The notes below the pieces were generated by a model. That model worked only from the letters and a program-made list of their open reading frames with translations, did not search any database and was not told the origin of the DNA. 64,000 nucleotides of DNA from an uncultured Paracoccaceae bacterium. Its GTDB lineage: Bacteria > Pseudomonadota > Alphaproteobacteria > Rhodobacterales > Rhodobacteraceae. Both the position numbers and the translations under genes were made by a program. The DNA lies in the NCBI GenBank assembly GCA_947503965.1, contig CANNFU010000001.1, positions 186,001 through 250,000 on the forward strand, given 5' to 3'. Of the stretch, positions 55,942 to 64,000 are shown piece by piece (within the stretch, counting starts at the first letter, position 1; the number at the start of each line of letters is the position of its first letter).

Positions 55942-56363
55942 TGACGCGGCGACGCCTGACGATCCTGCTGCACTGGTCGACCCTGCTCTTGGTCCTTGTC
56001 ATGATCAAAGGCGGGACGTCAGAGCCTGCCGTGCGGTGGGCCTTTGTCATTGGCGGTGCGGTATGGATTGGCATCGCGCTGATCAAAGGCATGATGTGCA
56101 AGCCGGGGCCGAAATTGCAGGGATCATTGCGGACCGCTTATCCGTGGATGCATCGGGGAATGTATCTTCTCTTGGCGGTTGCCGTTGTGTTGAACGCGGG
56201 TGCTTTGCTGGGATTGGCCCCGCATGACACCGGCTGGGTTGCGCTGCTGGTTCTGCTGGGCGCTGCCACGTTCCACGGGTTGTTTCACTTCTGGCGTCAT
56301 AACGCCTTGTTTGACGGCGCGCTGCGGGTGATGACGCCGCGCTTTGTGCATAAGTATCTATGA
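55941..56363 (+). CDS. Small cytochrome b561-like membrane protein
   Basis: A 140-residue protein with about four hydrophobic segments and several His residues (LLHWSTLL, MHRGMYL, FHGLFHFWRHN) placed like those of short cytochrome b561 domains. The starts and stops touch its neighbours. It may bind haem, but this rests on spacing alone. Confidence 0.7.
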   Translation: MTRRRLTILLHWSTLLLVLVMIKGGTSEPAVRWAFVIGGAVWIGIALIKGMMCKPGPKLQGSLRTAYPWMHRGMYLLLAVAVVLNAGALLGLAPHDTGWVALLVLLGAATFHGLFHFWRHNALFDGALRVMTPRFVHKYL

Positions 56364-57466
56364 TGGAAGAACAAACTTCAGTCGACGTGGAACATCGTTT
56401 TCCCTGCGATACCTGCGGGTCTGACCTGCGCTTTGATCCCGGCGATCATCAATTGATTTGTGATCATTGCGGGAATGTCGAGGCAATCAGCGGGCATGGT
56501 CCGTGGACGGGTGCCATCAAGGAGCTGGATTTTCGCAAGGGCGTGAATGCCCAATTGGCCGCCGAGGATATTGAGGAAACCCGTGTCGTCACCTGCCCCA
56601 ATTGCGGGGCACAGACCGAATTTGACAGCGATCTGCATGCCGCCGAATGCCCGTTTTGTGCAACGCCTGTCGTGACCGATACCGGCACCCATCGCCATAT
56701 CAAACCGCGTGGGTTGCTGCCTTTTGAACTGGATGAAGGCCGTGCGCGGTCGGCATTAACGGAATGGCTGGGCAGTTTGTGGTTCGCGCCCAATGGTCTC
56801 ACCGATTATGCCCGCAAGGGCCGCAAGATGAATGGCATCTATGTCCCCTACTGGACCTTCGATGCCGATACAAAGAGCCGCTATACCGGACAGCGCGGCA
56901 CGCATTATTATGAAACACGGACGGTCGTGCGCGATGGCAAACGCCGTCAGGTCCGGGTCCGCAAGACGCGCTGGCGCAATGTGTCGGGCCGTGTCGCGCG
57001 GTTCTTTGACGACGTTCTGGTGCTTGCGTCCAAATCCTTGCCGAAGAAATACACCGATGGGCTGGAACCTTGGGATTTGTCGGCGCTGGAACCTTATAAG
57101 CCCGAATACCTCGCCGGGTTCCGGGCCGAGGGGTATCAGGTGGAACTGGTGGACGGGTTTGATGAAGCCCGCGCCTATATGGACCGGATGATCCGCCGGG
57201 ATGTGAAATACGATATTGGTGGCGATGATCAACGTGTGCAGTCGGTCGATACGGATGTATCGGACGTGACGTTCAAGCATATTCTGCTGCCCGTCTGGCT
57301 GGCGGCGTATAAATATCGCGGGCAGACCTACCGCTTTGTCGTGAATGGCCGCACGGGCCGGGTGCAGGGGGAACGGCCCTATTCCGCGTGGAAGATCGCC
57401 TTTGCCGTTGTCATTGGCTTGATCCTTGCATTGGGCGTGGGAATTGTTATCGCTAACAGCCAATAG
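56360..57466 (+). CDS. Zinc-ribbon membrane protein, YdjG-like
   Basis: A 368-residue protein. The N terminus has two zinc ribbons, CDTC...CDHC (16-37) and CPNC...CPFC (about 75-100). A central beta-rich domain follows, with PYWTFDADTKSRYTGQRG. It ends in one transmembrane helix (about 345-366). It belongs with SPFH proteins in membrane-stress modules. It overlaps the upstream gene by 4 bases. Confidence 0.85.
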   Translation: MMEEQTSVDVEHRFPCDTCGSDLRFDPGDHQLICDHCGNVEAISGHGPWTGAIKELDFRKGVNAQLAAEDIEETRVVTCPNCGAQTEFDSDLHAAECPFCATPVVTDTGTHRHIKPRGLLPFELDEGRARSALTEWLGSLWFAPNGLTDYARKGRKMNGIYVPYWTFDADTKSRYTGQRGTHYYETRTVVRDGKRRQVRVRKTRWRNVSGRVARFFDDVLVLASKSLPKKYTDGLEPWDLSALEPYKPEYLAGFRAEGYQVELVDGFDEARAYMDRMIRRDVKYDIGGDDQRVQSVDTDVSDVTFKHILLPVWLAAYKYRGQTYRFVVNGRTGRVQGERPYSAWKIAFAVVIGLILALGVGIVIANSQ

Positions 57467-57481
57467 GTTTGGAGAGATGCG

Positions 57482-58387
57482 ATGATCCTGTGTTGCGGTG
57501 AAGCCCTGATTGACATGCTGCCCCGAAAGACAGCCGAGGGCGGCGATGCATTTGCGCCGCATGCGGGCGGGTCGGTGTTTAACACGGCGATTGCGTTGGG
57601 CCGGTTGGGGGCGTCGGTGCAGTTCTTCTCTGGCTTATCATCGGATTTGTTTGGGGATGTGTTGCGGCGCGAATTAGTCGCCTCCGGCGTCGATAGCAGC
57701 CCTGCGGCGGTGAGCGACCGCCCAACGACATTGGCTTTCGTGACCTTGACTGATGGCCATGCCTCGTACGCGTTTTACGATGAAAATACCGCCGGACGGA
57801 TGCTATCGGCAGATGATCTGCCGGATGTGGATGCCGATGCGCTTTTCTTTGGCGGGATATCGTTGGTGGTTGAGCCTTGCGGTGCTGCCTATGAGGCGTT
57901 GATGCTGCGCGAGGCCAGATCGCGGTTGACGATGATCGACCCGAACATTCGCCCGTCCTTTGTCACCGATGAAGCCCGTTATCGCGCCCGGCTGACGCGC
58001 ATGCTGGGCGTGGCAGATATCATCAAGACCTCGGACGAGGATCTGGAATGGATCACGGGGGCTACGGATGCAAAGGCTCTGCTGGCCCAAACCGGGGCAC
58101 AGGTGATCCTTTTGACCCGTGGTGGCGACGGGGTGACTGTTGTCACGCCACGGGGGACGTTTGACGTGCCTGCGCAAAAGGCAAAGGTGGTCGATACCGT
58201 GGGCGCTGGCGATACGTTTAGCGCAGGTTTCCTGGCGTCATTGGAGAAGCAAGGTGCGCTGACAAAGGCAGGCCTTGCGGCGGTGACCGATGACCAGTTG
58301 GCCGAAGCTGCAGCGTTTGGAGCGAAGGTCGCCGCAATCACGGTTAGCCGCGCAGGTGCCAATCCACCTTGGGCGTCCGAGCTATGA
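57482..58387 (+). CDS. PfkB-family carbohydrate kinase (fructokinase-like)
   Basis: A 301-residue sugar kinase. PfkB signatures are present: [20 protein letters not shown] near the start and [17 protein letters not shown] near the end, the latter with the catalytic Asp. The opening [12 protein letters not shown] resembles fructokinases. GGAGAG lies 6 bases upstream. It couples to dtd through ATGA. The sugar is not determined. Confidence 0.92.
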   Translation: MILCCGEALIDMLPRKTAEGGDAFAPHAGGSVFNTAIALGRLGASVQFFSGLSSDLFGDVLRRELVASGVDSSPAAVSDRPTTLAFVTLTDGHASYAFYDENTAGRMLSADDLPDVDADALFFGGISLVVEPCGAAYEALMLREARSRLTMIDPNIRPSFVTDEARYRARLTRMLGVADIIKTSDEDLEWITGATDAKALLAQTGAQVILLTRGGDGVTVVTPRGTFDVPAQKAKVVDTVGAGDTFSAGFLASLEKQGALTKAGLAAVTDDQLAEAAAFGAKVAAITVSRAGANPPWASEL

Positions 58388-58821
58388 GGGCGCTGATCCA
58401 GCGGGTCACCGAAGCTGCGGTCCGCGTTGATGGTCAAATCATCGGGCAGATCGGACCGGGGGTGCTGGTGCTGGTCTGTGCGATGGCGGGCGATGATCCT
58501 GCGAGCCCCGCCGCAATGGCCGCCAAGATCAGCAAGCTGCGCATCTTTGCGGATGATGCGGGCAAGATGAACCGATCCCTGCTGGATACCGGGGGTGCGG
58601 CGCTGATTGTCAGCCAGTTCACGCTGGCCGCTGACACGTCACGCGGCAACAGGCCGGGATTTTCCCAAGCCGCCGCGCCGGATACCGGCCGCGCACTGTA
58701 CGAGGACTTCGTGGCCCAGATGGATGCGTTGGGCATCCCGACCGCAACCGGTGAATTCGGGGCGGATATGGCTGTCAGTCTGGTCAATGACGGACCAGTG
58801 ACGATCTGGATCGATCTCTAG
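58384..58821 (+). CDS. dtd: D-aminoacyl-tRNA deacylase
   Basis: A 145-residue chiral proofreading enzyme that removes D-amino acids from tRNA. The family motifs [17 protein letters not shown] and GPVTIWIDL (with the cis-Pro region) are intact. The ATG at 58384 overlaps the kinase stop; the longer frame from 58369 is less likely. Confidence 0.95.
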   Translation: MRALIQRVTEAAVRVDGQIIGQIGPGVLVLVCAMAGDDPASPAAMAAKISKLRIFADDAGKMNRSLLDTGGAALIVSQFTLAADTSRGNRPGFSQAAAPDTGRALYEDFVAQMDALGIPTATGEFGADMAVSLVNDGPVTIWIDL

Positions 58822-58982
58822 GATCAATCAGCTATTTTGTGACGTTGCGGGATGCATATGACACCGCTCGACACACCGGCGCATTACTGCCGAGCCGTAT
58901 TGGACCGCGTTGGCGAACGCCAGATCATGCAACATGATGAGGTGCCGCGATATGTGCGGCATTGCAAATAGGAGAACACGCG

Positions 58983-59186
58983 ATGAAAGCGCTTTTCGTA
59001 ACCGCATTGGGGTCAATGACCTTTGCGCCTGTTTTGTTTCTTGTTGCAACGGTTTCAGCCACGCCCGCATATGCTTGTTCCGAGGAGGATGACTGCGATT
59101 GGGACGAGTGCAGTTTTTATTGTGAAATTCCTGACGGGTGCACACTCTGGTACGATTCCGATCTTGATCGTTGTGTGCTGTACTGA
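58983..59186 (+). CDS. Small secreted cysteine-rich protein
   Basis: A 67-residue protein with a Sec signal peptide (residues 1-31, ending AYA) and a mature part of about 36 residues with six Cys and many Asp and Glu. It starts at an ATG with GGAG 8 bases upstream; this start also gives a clean signal peptide. The Cys count suggests three disulphides. No family is recognised. It is flanked by the dtd gene and an IS3-type remnant. Confidence 0.7.
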   Translation: MKALFVTALGSMTFAPVLFLVATVSATPAYACSEEDDCDWDECSFYCEIPDGCTLWYDSDLDRCVLY

Positions 59187-59377
59187 GATCACACACAGCT
59201 TATGACCTGATCATCGCAGTTTCTGAAGTCCTGCGGTTATGATGGGCGTGGGGAACCAGCATTTCGACCTGTTTCCCCACAACCAGTTATGAATATGGGT
59301 CCAAAGAGAACGGCTTGGCTGAGCTGACCCCAGCTTTTGTATCTGATCCGGTTTCCCATGCATGCCGGAAGACGTAT
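59187..59377. other. Intergenic stretch beside the transposase remnant
   Basis: No gene is supported here. The bases between the Cys-rich protein and the transposase remnant carry only short open frames without ribosome sites. They may be further decayed insertion-sequence DNA. Confidence 0.5.
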
Positions 59378-59491
59378 TCAAACTTTAGCAACCGCGAGAG
59401 CCGTTCGATCGCGGCCCGGCGGTTTGCTGGTGTTAGGTTCTTCATAGATCTGCATGAGGCCCGTCAACCGCATAAGGCGGCGAATGCGCTC
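59378..59491 (-). pseudogene. IS3-family transposase (orfB) remnant
   Basis: Read on the minus strand, this short frame encodes ERIRRLMRLTGLMQIYEEP, followed by NTSKPPGRDR, before a stop. IS3-family OrfB transposases carry a closely similar RRIRRLMRLMGLMPIYQKPNTSKP segment just before the integrase domain. Only this fragment remains, and it abuts the GNAT stop codon. Confidence 0.72.
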
Positions 59492-60074
59492 AGCCTACAT
59501 CCGTTTTCCCGCGCCGGTCATGGCGCAGGTTGGCGTATAGCACGTGGTTTCGCCAGCGCCCGTTGATCTGCAGATAGCTTTGCGCCACGCCTTCGTATTT
59601 ATAGCCGCATTGCTCCAACAACCGGCGCGAGGCGGTGTTTTCGGGCAGGCACCCTGCCTCGATCCGGCTGAGGTCCATGACCGTGAACGCGTGATGTACG
59701 ACGGCCTGTATCGCCTCGCGCATGTAGCCTTGCCGCGCAAAGGGCTGGCCGATCCAATAGCCCGTGATTCCCGATTGCGCGGGGCCGCGTTTGATATGGT
59801 CCAGTGTAATCGCGCCGACCAACGCATCATCCGTCCGGCGGAACATGAACAACGGCATTGCGGTGCCATTCGCGATGGACCGCTGCGCCCAATAGACCCG
59901 GTTGGTGAACGCCTTGCGCGAGAGGTGGTCAGAGGCCCATGTCGGTTCCCACGGGGTCAGAAATTCGCGACTTTCGACGCGCAGCGCGGTCCAGGCGCGG
60001 AAATCGCTATGCGTGGGGGGGCGCAGGGTCAGCCGTTCGGCCTCGATCCGGACTTTGCGTTTGACGCCCAGCAT
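59490..60074 (-). CDS. GNAT acetyltransferase, RimJ/RimL-like
   Basis: A 194-residue N-acetyltransferase with the RimJ/RimL pattern: ERLTLRPPTHSDF near the start, IGQPFARQGYMREAI for CoA binding and NTASRRLLEQCGYKYEGV near the end. The likely acceptor is the N terminus of a ribosomal or other protein. It overlaps the M16 peptidase stop by one base (TGATG). Confidence 0.9.
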   Translation of the reverse strand: MLGVKRKVRIEAERLTLRPPTHSDFRAWTALRVESREFLTPWEPTWASDHLSRKAFTNRVYWAQRSIANGTAMPLFMFRRTDDALVGAITLDHIKRGPAQSGITGYWIGQPFARQGYMREAIQAVVHHAFTVMDLSRIEAGCLPENTASRRLLEQCGYKYEGVAQSYLQINGRWRNHVLYANLRHDRRGKTDVG

Positions 60075-61342
60075 CAGGCCGCCAATCTGGCCCGTAGCGC
60101 ATCCAGTGTCGGGGCCGCCTCTGCGGGGCCGTAAAGTGCCATGGCCGTGCCCGCCTGCCCGGCCATTTGTCCGGCAAAGTCTTTCACGTCACCGGTTGTC
60201 ACCGCATCAATACGTTCGATGGTTTCTTCGATGCTTGGAATACGGTTCCAGATTGACAACAAGCGCGCCAGCCGTTCGGCCCGGTTCGACGGGCTTTCCA
60301 GACCCATCAACAACCCGGCTTTCATCTGCGCACGCGCACGCGCCACCTCGGCGGCTGTCATGTCAGACGCCGCGCGCTTCATCTCGTCCATGGTGATATG
60401 GGCCAGTTCGGAAATCTGCGCGGCGCTTGTCCCGGCATAGATGGTGGTCAGCCCCGTATCCTCGTAGGCGCCCGCCTGCGCAAAGATCGTGTAGCAGAGA
60501 CCGCGATTTTCACGGATCTCTTGGAACAGTCGCGATGACATGCCCCCACCCATGGCTGACGCATAAATCTGCGCGGTGTAAATCGCCGGATCGCGATAGG
60601 TCGGACCTTCCAGCGCCAGTGCAAAATGGACCTGTTCCAGCGCTTTCATCTCGCGCCGTTCTCCGCCGCCGAACGCGGCGGGTTGCAGCAGTTCCGGCGC
60701 ACGGTCAACGGTAGGCAATTGGCCAAACAACGCCTCGGCCTGCCTGACGATGGCGTCATGGTCGATCGCCCCGGCCGCGGAAAGAATCATCTGGTTCGGG
60801 CCATAATGCTCGGCCACAAAATGCTGCAGATCATCGCGGCTGAACGCGCTGACACGTTCGGACGGCCCCAGGATCGTGCGACCCAGCGCCTGATCGGGAT
60901 AGGCCACCTCTTGCAGCCAGTCGAAGATGATATCGTCAGGTGTATCGAGCGCCTGTCCAATTTCTTGCAGGATCACCCCACGCTCGACCTCAATCTCGGC
61001 GGGGTCAAAGACGGGGTTCAGAAGAATATCTGCGATGACCTCCAGCCCTAGCGCTACGTCATCTTCCAGCACACGCGCGTAATAGGCCGTCATCTCGCGG
61101 CTGGTATAGGCGTTGATATAGCCGCCCACATCTTCGATGCTTTCGGCGATCTGCAAGGCACTGCGTGTTGTCGTGCCCTTGAACGCCATGTGTTCAAGGA
61201 AATGCGCGATCCCGTTCTGTTCGATCCGTTCGTGCCGCCCACCGGCCTGCACCCAAATTCCGATACTGGTGGATTTCAGTCCCGGCATGTCCTCTGTCAC
61301 GATCCGGAAACCGTTCGACAGTGTGTGCAATTCAATCGTCAC
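60074..61342 (-). CDS. M16-family zinc peptidase (mitochondrial processing peptidase-like)
   Basis: A 422-residue pitrilysin/M16 protein. The inverted zinc motif HFLEHMAFKGT (HxxEH) is intact, and the downstream Glu is in IEVERGVILQEI. It starts at a GTG at 61342 with GGGAAAG upstream, overlapping the end of thrC by 11 bases; the frame opens at 61393. This thrC-M16 order is common in alphaproteobacteria. Confidence 0.92.
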   Translation of the reverse strand: MTIELHTLSNGFRIVTEDMPGLKSTSIGIWVQAGGRHERIEQNGIAHFLEHMAFKGTTTRSALQIAESIEDVGGYINAYTSREMTAYYARVLEDDVALGLEVIADILLNPVFDPAEIEVERGVILQEIGQALDTPDDIIFDWLQEVAYPDQALGRTILGPSERVSAFSRDDLQHFVAEHYGPNQMILSAAGAIDHDAIVRQAEALFGQLPTVDRAPELLQPAAFGGGERREMKALEQVHFALALEGPTYRDPAIYTAQIYASAMGGGMSSRLFQEIRENRGLCYTIFAQAGAYEDTGLTTIYAGTSAAQISELAHITMDEMKRAASDMTAAEVARARAQMKAGLLMGLESPSNRAERLARLLSIWNRIPSIEETIERIDAVTTGDVKDFAGQMAGQAGTAMALYGPAEAAPTLDALRARLAA

Positions 61343-62723
61343 TACGCAATCTTTCCCTGATAACAGCCTGAAGCGCCGCCAGATCCCCAGCAACGCGGGT
61401 CAGGCGCTCGGGTCGGTCATACAGGTCCGCCATGCGCGGGGGAAGGGGTGCCGCGACACCGGATGCTGCTTTCACGGCATCGGGGAATTTTGCAGGATGG
61501 GCGGTGGCAAGTGTCACCATCGGCGTGGTGCCCAAATGCGCCTCGGCCACATGCACACCAACGGCTGTGTGCGGACACAGCAGCTCGCCATGCCGTGTCA
61601 GATACGTCTTGATCGCCGCATTGGTCTGCTCTTCTGATGCGCGCCCGGATTTGAAGGTATCCTTGAGCATCTGATAAGCGCCCTGGCTGATCTGGAAACC
61701 GCCACCTTTGAGATCCTCCATCTGCCCGGCAACAGCGACCCCGTCACGCCCATAGGCATCGAACAAGGCGCGTTCGAAGTTGGAACTGACCTGAATATCC
61801 ATGGATGGGCTGATGGTCGGGGTCACACCTTCTTTGGTGTAGGCCCCGGTTTCCAGTGTCCGGTGCAGGATATCGTTGCGGTTCGTTGCGACCACCAGAT
61901 CGGCAATCGGCAGGCCCATCTGTTTCGCGATGTAGCCTGCGAAGATATCGCCGAAATTGCCAGTGGGCACGGTGAAACTGATCTGCCTGTGCGGCGCACC
62001 AAGCGACACCGCTGCGGTGAAGTAATAGACCACCTGCGCCAGCACCCGGCCCCAGTTGATCGAATTGACGCCCGCCAGCCTGACCTCTTCGCGAAAGGCG
62101 AAATCGTTGAACATATCCTTTACTGCCGCTTGGCAATCATCGAAGTCCCCGTCAACGGCGAGCGCGTGCACATTTTCTTCGACCGGGGTGGTCATCTGGC
62201 GGCGCTGCACCTCGGACACGCGCCCATGCGGATAGAGGATAAAAACATCAACGGCTTTCAGTCCACGAAATGCCTCAATCGCGGCCGATCCCGTGTCGCC
62301 GGACGTGGCCCCGACGATCGTCACACGGTCGCCCGACCGGCCAAGCGCGGCCTGGAACATTTGGCCGATCAACTGCATCGCAAAGTCTTTGAAGGCGAGC
62401 GTGGGGCCGTGGAACAGTTCCAGCAGGAAATGATTACTGTCGAGTTGCACAAGTGGCGCGCGTGCTGCGTGCCCGAAGCCTGTATAAGCCTGATCAATCA
62501 GGGCTTTGAATTCCGCGTCGGTGAAAGTGTTCCCGATGAATGGGCGCATCACGTCAAACGCCACATCCTCGTAGGACTTGCCTGCCATCGCCGCGATCTG
62601 GGCGTGGGTCAGGGTCGGCACCTCTTCAGGGACATAAAGGCCGCCATCACGGGCCAACCCTGTCAGCATCGCCTCTTCAAAGGTCAGAACGGGCGCTGTG
62701 CCGCGGGTCGAGATATAGCGCAT
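61332..62723 (-). CDS. thrC: Threonine synthase
   Basis: Converts O-phosphohomoserine to threonine with PLP; 463 residues. It shows STRGTAPVLTFEEAMLTGLARDGGLYVPE, the PLP lysine in LAFKDFAMQLIGQM, and ATSGDTGSAAIEAF. The gene is 4 bases from SURF1 on the same strand. Confidence 0.96.
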   Translation of the reverse strand: MRYISTRGTAPVLTFEEAMLTGLARDGGLYVPEEVPTLTHAQIAAMAGKSYEDVAFDVMRPFIGNTFTDAEFKALIDQAYTGFGHAARAPLVQLDSNHFLLELFHGPTLAFKDFAMQLIGQMFQAALGRSGDRVTIVGATSGDTGSAAIEAFRGLKAVDVFILYPHGRVSEVQRRQMTTPVEENVHALAVDGDFDDCQAAVKDMFNDFAFREEVRLAGVNSINWGRVLAQVVYYFTAAVSLGAPHRQISFTVPTGNFGDIFAGYIAKQMGLPIADLVVATNRNDILHRTLETGAYTKEGVTPTISPSMDIQVSSNFERALFDAYGRDGVAVAGQMEDLKGGGFQISQGAYQMLKDTFKSGRASEEQTNAAIKTYLTRHGELLCPHTAVGVHVAEAHLGTTPMVTLATAHPAKFPDAVKAASGVAAPLPPRMADLYDRPERLTRVAGDLAALQAVIRERLRSDD

Positions 62724-62727
62724 TGGT

Positions 62728-63405
62728 TTATGCGTCCTTTGCCTTGGTGGTGCGACGTATCAAGAACAGGGTCATAATCGCCCAGACAAGGGCCAGCAAG
62801 AACCATGTCACCGCGTATTCGAAATGATCGTTTTTGATATCGGCGGTATTGACCGGCAGCGGCGTGATGCGCGGATCGGCGGGATCTGTGACCGTTGCGA
62901 CAACCATCACCGGTTGGGTCCGTAATGCAGCGGCCATTGTTGCAGTGTTGCGCGCAAACCAGATGTTTTCGGCCAGGTCCGGTTCGGGTGTGTTGCTGTT
63001 TTGATCATCCGGCCACAAAAGCGTGCCGGTGATCTGCATGGGTGTCACAAGGGGCCGCGCATCCTTGGCCTCTAGCGGTAGCAGGCCCTGATCGACCAGA
63101 ATCGCGCCCAGCCCGGTCTGCACTTTGGAAATCACGCGATATCCGGTCCCGGCGGCTGTCCCTGACACAAGAACATGCAGTTCGTCACCTGTCGGGATGC
63201 CGGTCAGTGTGACGCGGGTGTATTCGTCATCATCTTCGGTGACGTCCAGCGACAGCGGCACGGGATCAGCGGCAAGGCGAGCGTTGATGCTGGCAAGGAT
63301 GTCCTGTTTCCAGGCAAGCCGGTCAACCTGCCACAGACCAAGGCTGATCAGGATACCGCAGCCCGCGATACCAAGGATCAGGGGGAACAGGATTTTACGC
63401 AGCAT
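62728..63405 (-). CDS. SURF1-family cytochrome c oxidase assembly protein
   Basis: A 225-residue membrane protein needed for assembly of haem a in cytochrome c oxidase. One helix lies at each end (residues about 8-26 and 199-217), with a periplasmic domain between. The typical LGLWQVDRLAWKQDIL follows the first helix and DHFEYAVTWFLLALVW ends it. The ATG at 63405 has AGGAC upstream; the frame opens at 63555. Confidence 0.9.
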   Translation of the reverse strand: MLRKILFPLILGIAGCGILISLGLWQVDRLAWKQDILASINARLAADPVPLSLDVTEDDDEYTRVTLTGIPTGDELHVLVSGTAAGTGYRVISKVQTGLGAILVDQGLLPLEAKDARPLVTPMQITGTLLWPDDQNSNTPEPDLAENIWFARNTATMAAALRTQPVMVVATVTDPADPRITPLPVNTADIKNDHFEYAVTWFLLALVWAIMTLFLIRRTTKAKDA

Positions 63406-63423
63406 ATCGCGTCCTTTGACGTG

Positions 63424-63451
63424 AAAAACGCGCGAGATGCCCCGCGCGTTT
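63424..63451 (-). terminator. Terminator-like hairpin after the oxidase subunit III gene
   Basis: A 9-bp stem (63426-63434 with 63443-63451, AAACGCGCG type) is followed by a short T run on the minus strand. It may attenuate transcription into SURF1. Confidence 0.5.
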
Positions 63452-63499
63452 GTTATTCCAGTACGCTGGGTTGCAATCCACCCGATGCGACCTCCGCAG

Positions 63500-64000
63500 T
63501 TAAATGCCCCAGATATAGACGGCGAAGAACAGGAACAGCCAGACCACATCAACAAAGTGCCAGTACCACGCGGCGGCCTCGAACCCGACGTGCTTTTCGG
63601 GGGTAAAGTGCCCTGCCCGCGCCCGGAAATAGCACACCAGCAGGAAGATTGTCCCGATGATCACGTGGAACCCGTGGAACCCGGTGGCCATAAAGAAGTT
63701 CGAAAAGAACTTGTCGCCGCCAAAGGTCCAGTCCTGCTGCACCAGCAGATACCAATATTCATAGCCCTGCAGGAACGTGAACAACACACCCAGAACCACA
63801 GCCAGCAACAGACCATGTTCAAGGTCCTTGCGATTGTTTTCATGCACAAGCGCATGGTGCGCCCAGGTCACCGCCATGCCGGAGCACAGCAAAACCAACG
63901 TGTTGATCAGCGGCAGGTGGAACGCGTCAACCTGATAGAATTCCGCCGGGACATAGGTAGACCCGACATATTCGTTCATCGGATACATGGCGTGTTTGAA
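63500..64000 (-). CDS. ctaE: Cytochrome c oxidase subunit III, C-terminal part (cut by the window edge)
   Basis: The last 166 codons of a subunit III gene; the frame stays open to the window edge, so the start lies to the right. Helices and motifs such as [36 protein letters not shown] and [14 protein letters not shown] are typical, ending [19 protein letters not shown]. The full protein is usually about 260 residues. It heads the SURF1-thrC-M16 run. Confidence 0.93.
   Translation of the reverse strand, partial: FKHAMYPMNEYVGSTYVPAEFYQVDAFHLPLINTLVLLCSGMAVTWAHHALVHENNRKDLEHGLLLAVVLGVLFTFLQGYEYWYLLVQQDWTFGGDKFFSNFFMATGFHGFHVIIGTIFLLVCYFRARAGHFTPEKHVGFEAAAWYWHFVDVVWLFLFFAVYIWGI

Noticed and set aside
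59315..59566. Plus-strand frame of 83 codons
   Set aside because: It runs antisense to the IS3 remnant and the end of the acetyltransferase and has no coding features.

Overview
The window looks like a chromosomal piece of an alphaproteobacterium of the order Rhodobacterales (roseobacter group). The evidence is a membrane-anchored cytochrome c552 (CycM type) divergent from prephenate dehydratase, the order ctaE-SURF1-thrC-M16 peptidase-GNAT, adjacent gatC/gatA, DUF2948 and DUF2927 proteins, and many TRAP and ABC uptake systems. All assignments come from reading the sequence; no database search was run.

Layout. 1-4.5 kb (minus): a GntR regulator, two Opp-type ATPases and a solute-binding protein, closed by a strong hairpin. 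4.7-17.5 kb (minus): one tightly packed catabolic unit of 12 genes (TRAP transporter, IclR regulator, FadJ-like protein, thiolase, two acyl-CoA dehydrogenases, thioesterase, hydratase, nitronate monooxygenase-like flavoprotein, acyl-CoA ligase). A readable promoter with an IclR-like palindrome lies in front of it, so the unit probably imports and oxidises an unidentified carboxylic acid. 17.9-20.3 kb: an aldo/keto reductase and an MFS transporter. 20.4-26.2 kb (minus): a YejABEF-type peptide importer. 26.4-27.9 kb: cycM and pheA, divergent.

27.9-31.1 kb (minus): a ThiF/leader-binding protein, a YcaO cyclodehydratase and a SagB-type dehydrogenase, overlapping or nearly touching. This is the core of an azole-forming RiPP (TOMM/LAP) pathway, beside tRNA-Thr and without an obvious precursor or exporter. 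31.5-39.5 kb: housekeeping genes (murA, rpmG, RNase P RNA, an amidase, gatA, gatC, tadA). 39.7-42.7 kb: a TetR/membrane-protein pair with striking palindromes, then a CoA-transferase and a citrate-synthase-like lyase. 43.0-43.8 kb: an RluB-type synthase. 43.9-48.0 kb: a giant secreted ankyrin/FG-GAP/Sel1 protein.

48.2-50.6 kb: an overlapping trio of retropepsin-like protease, RimK ligase and M14-type deacylase. 50.7-57.5 kb: a run of TerC, XpaC, TelA, DUF2927 lipoprotein, SPFH protein and zinc-ribbon membrane protein, likely an envelope-stress module. 57.5-59.2 kb: a PfkB kinase, dtd and a small secreted Cys-rich protein next to an IS3-type transposase remnant. 59.5-64 kb (minus): cytochrome c oxidase subunit III (cut by the window edge), SURF1, thrC, an M16 peptidase and an acetyltransferase.
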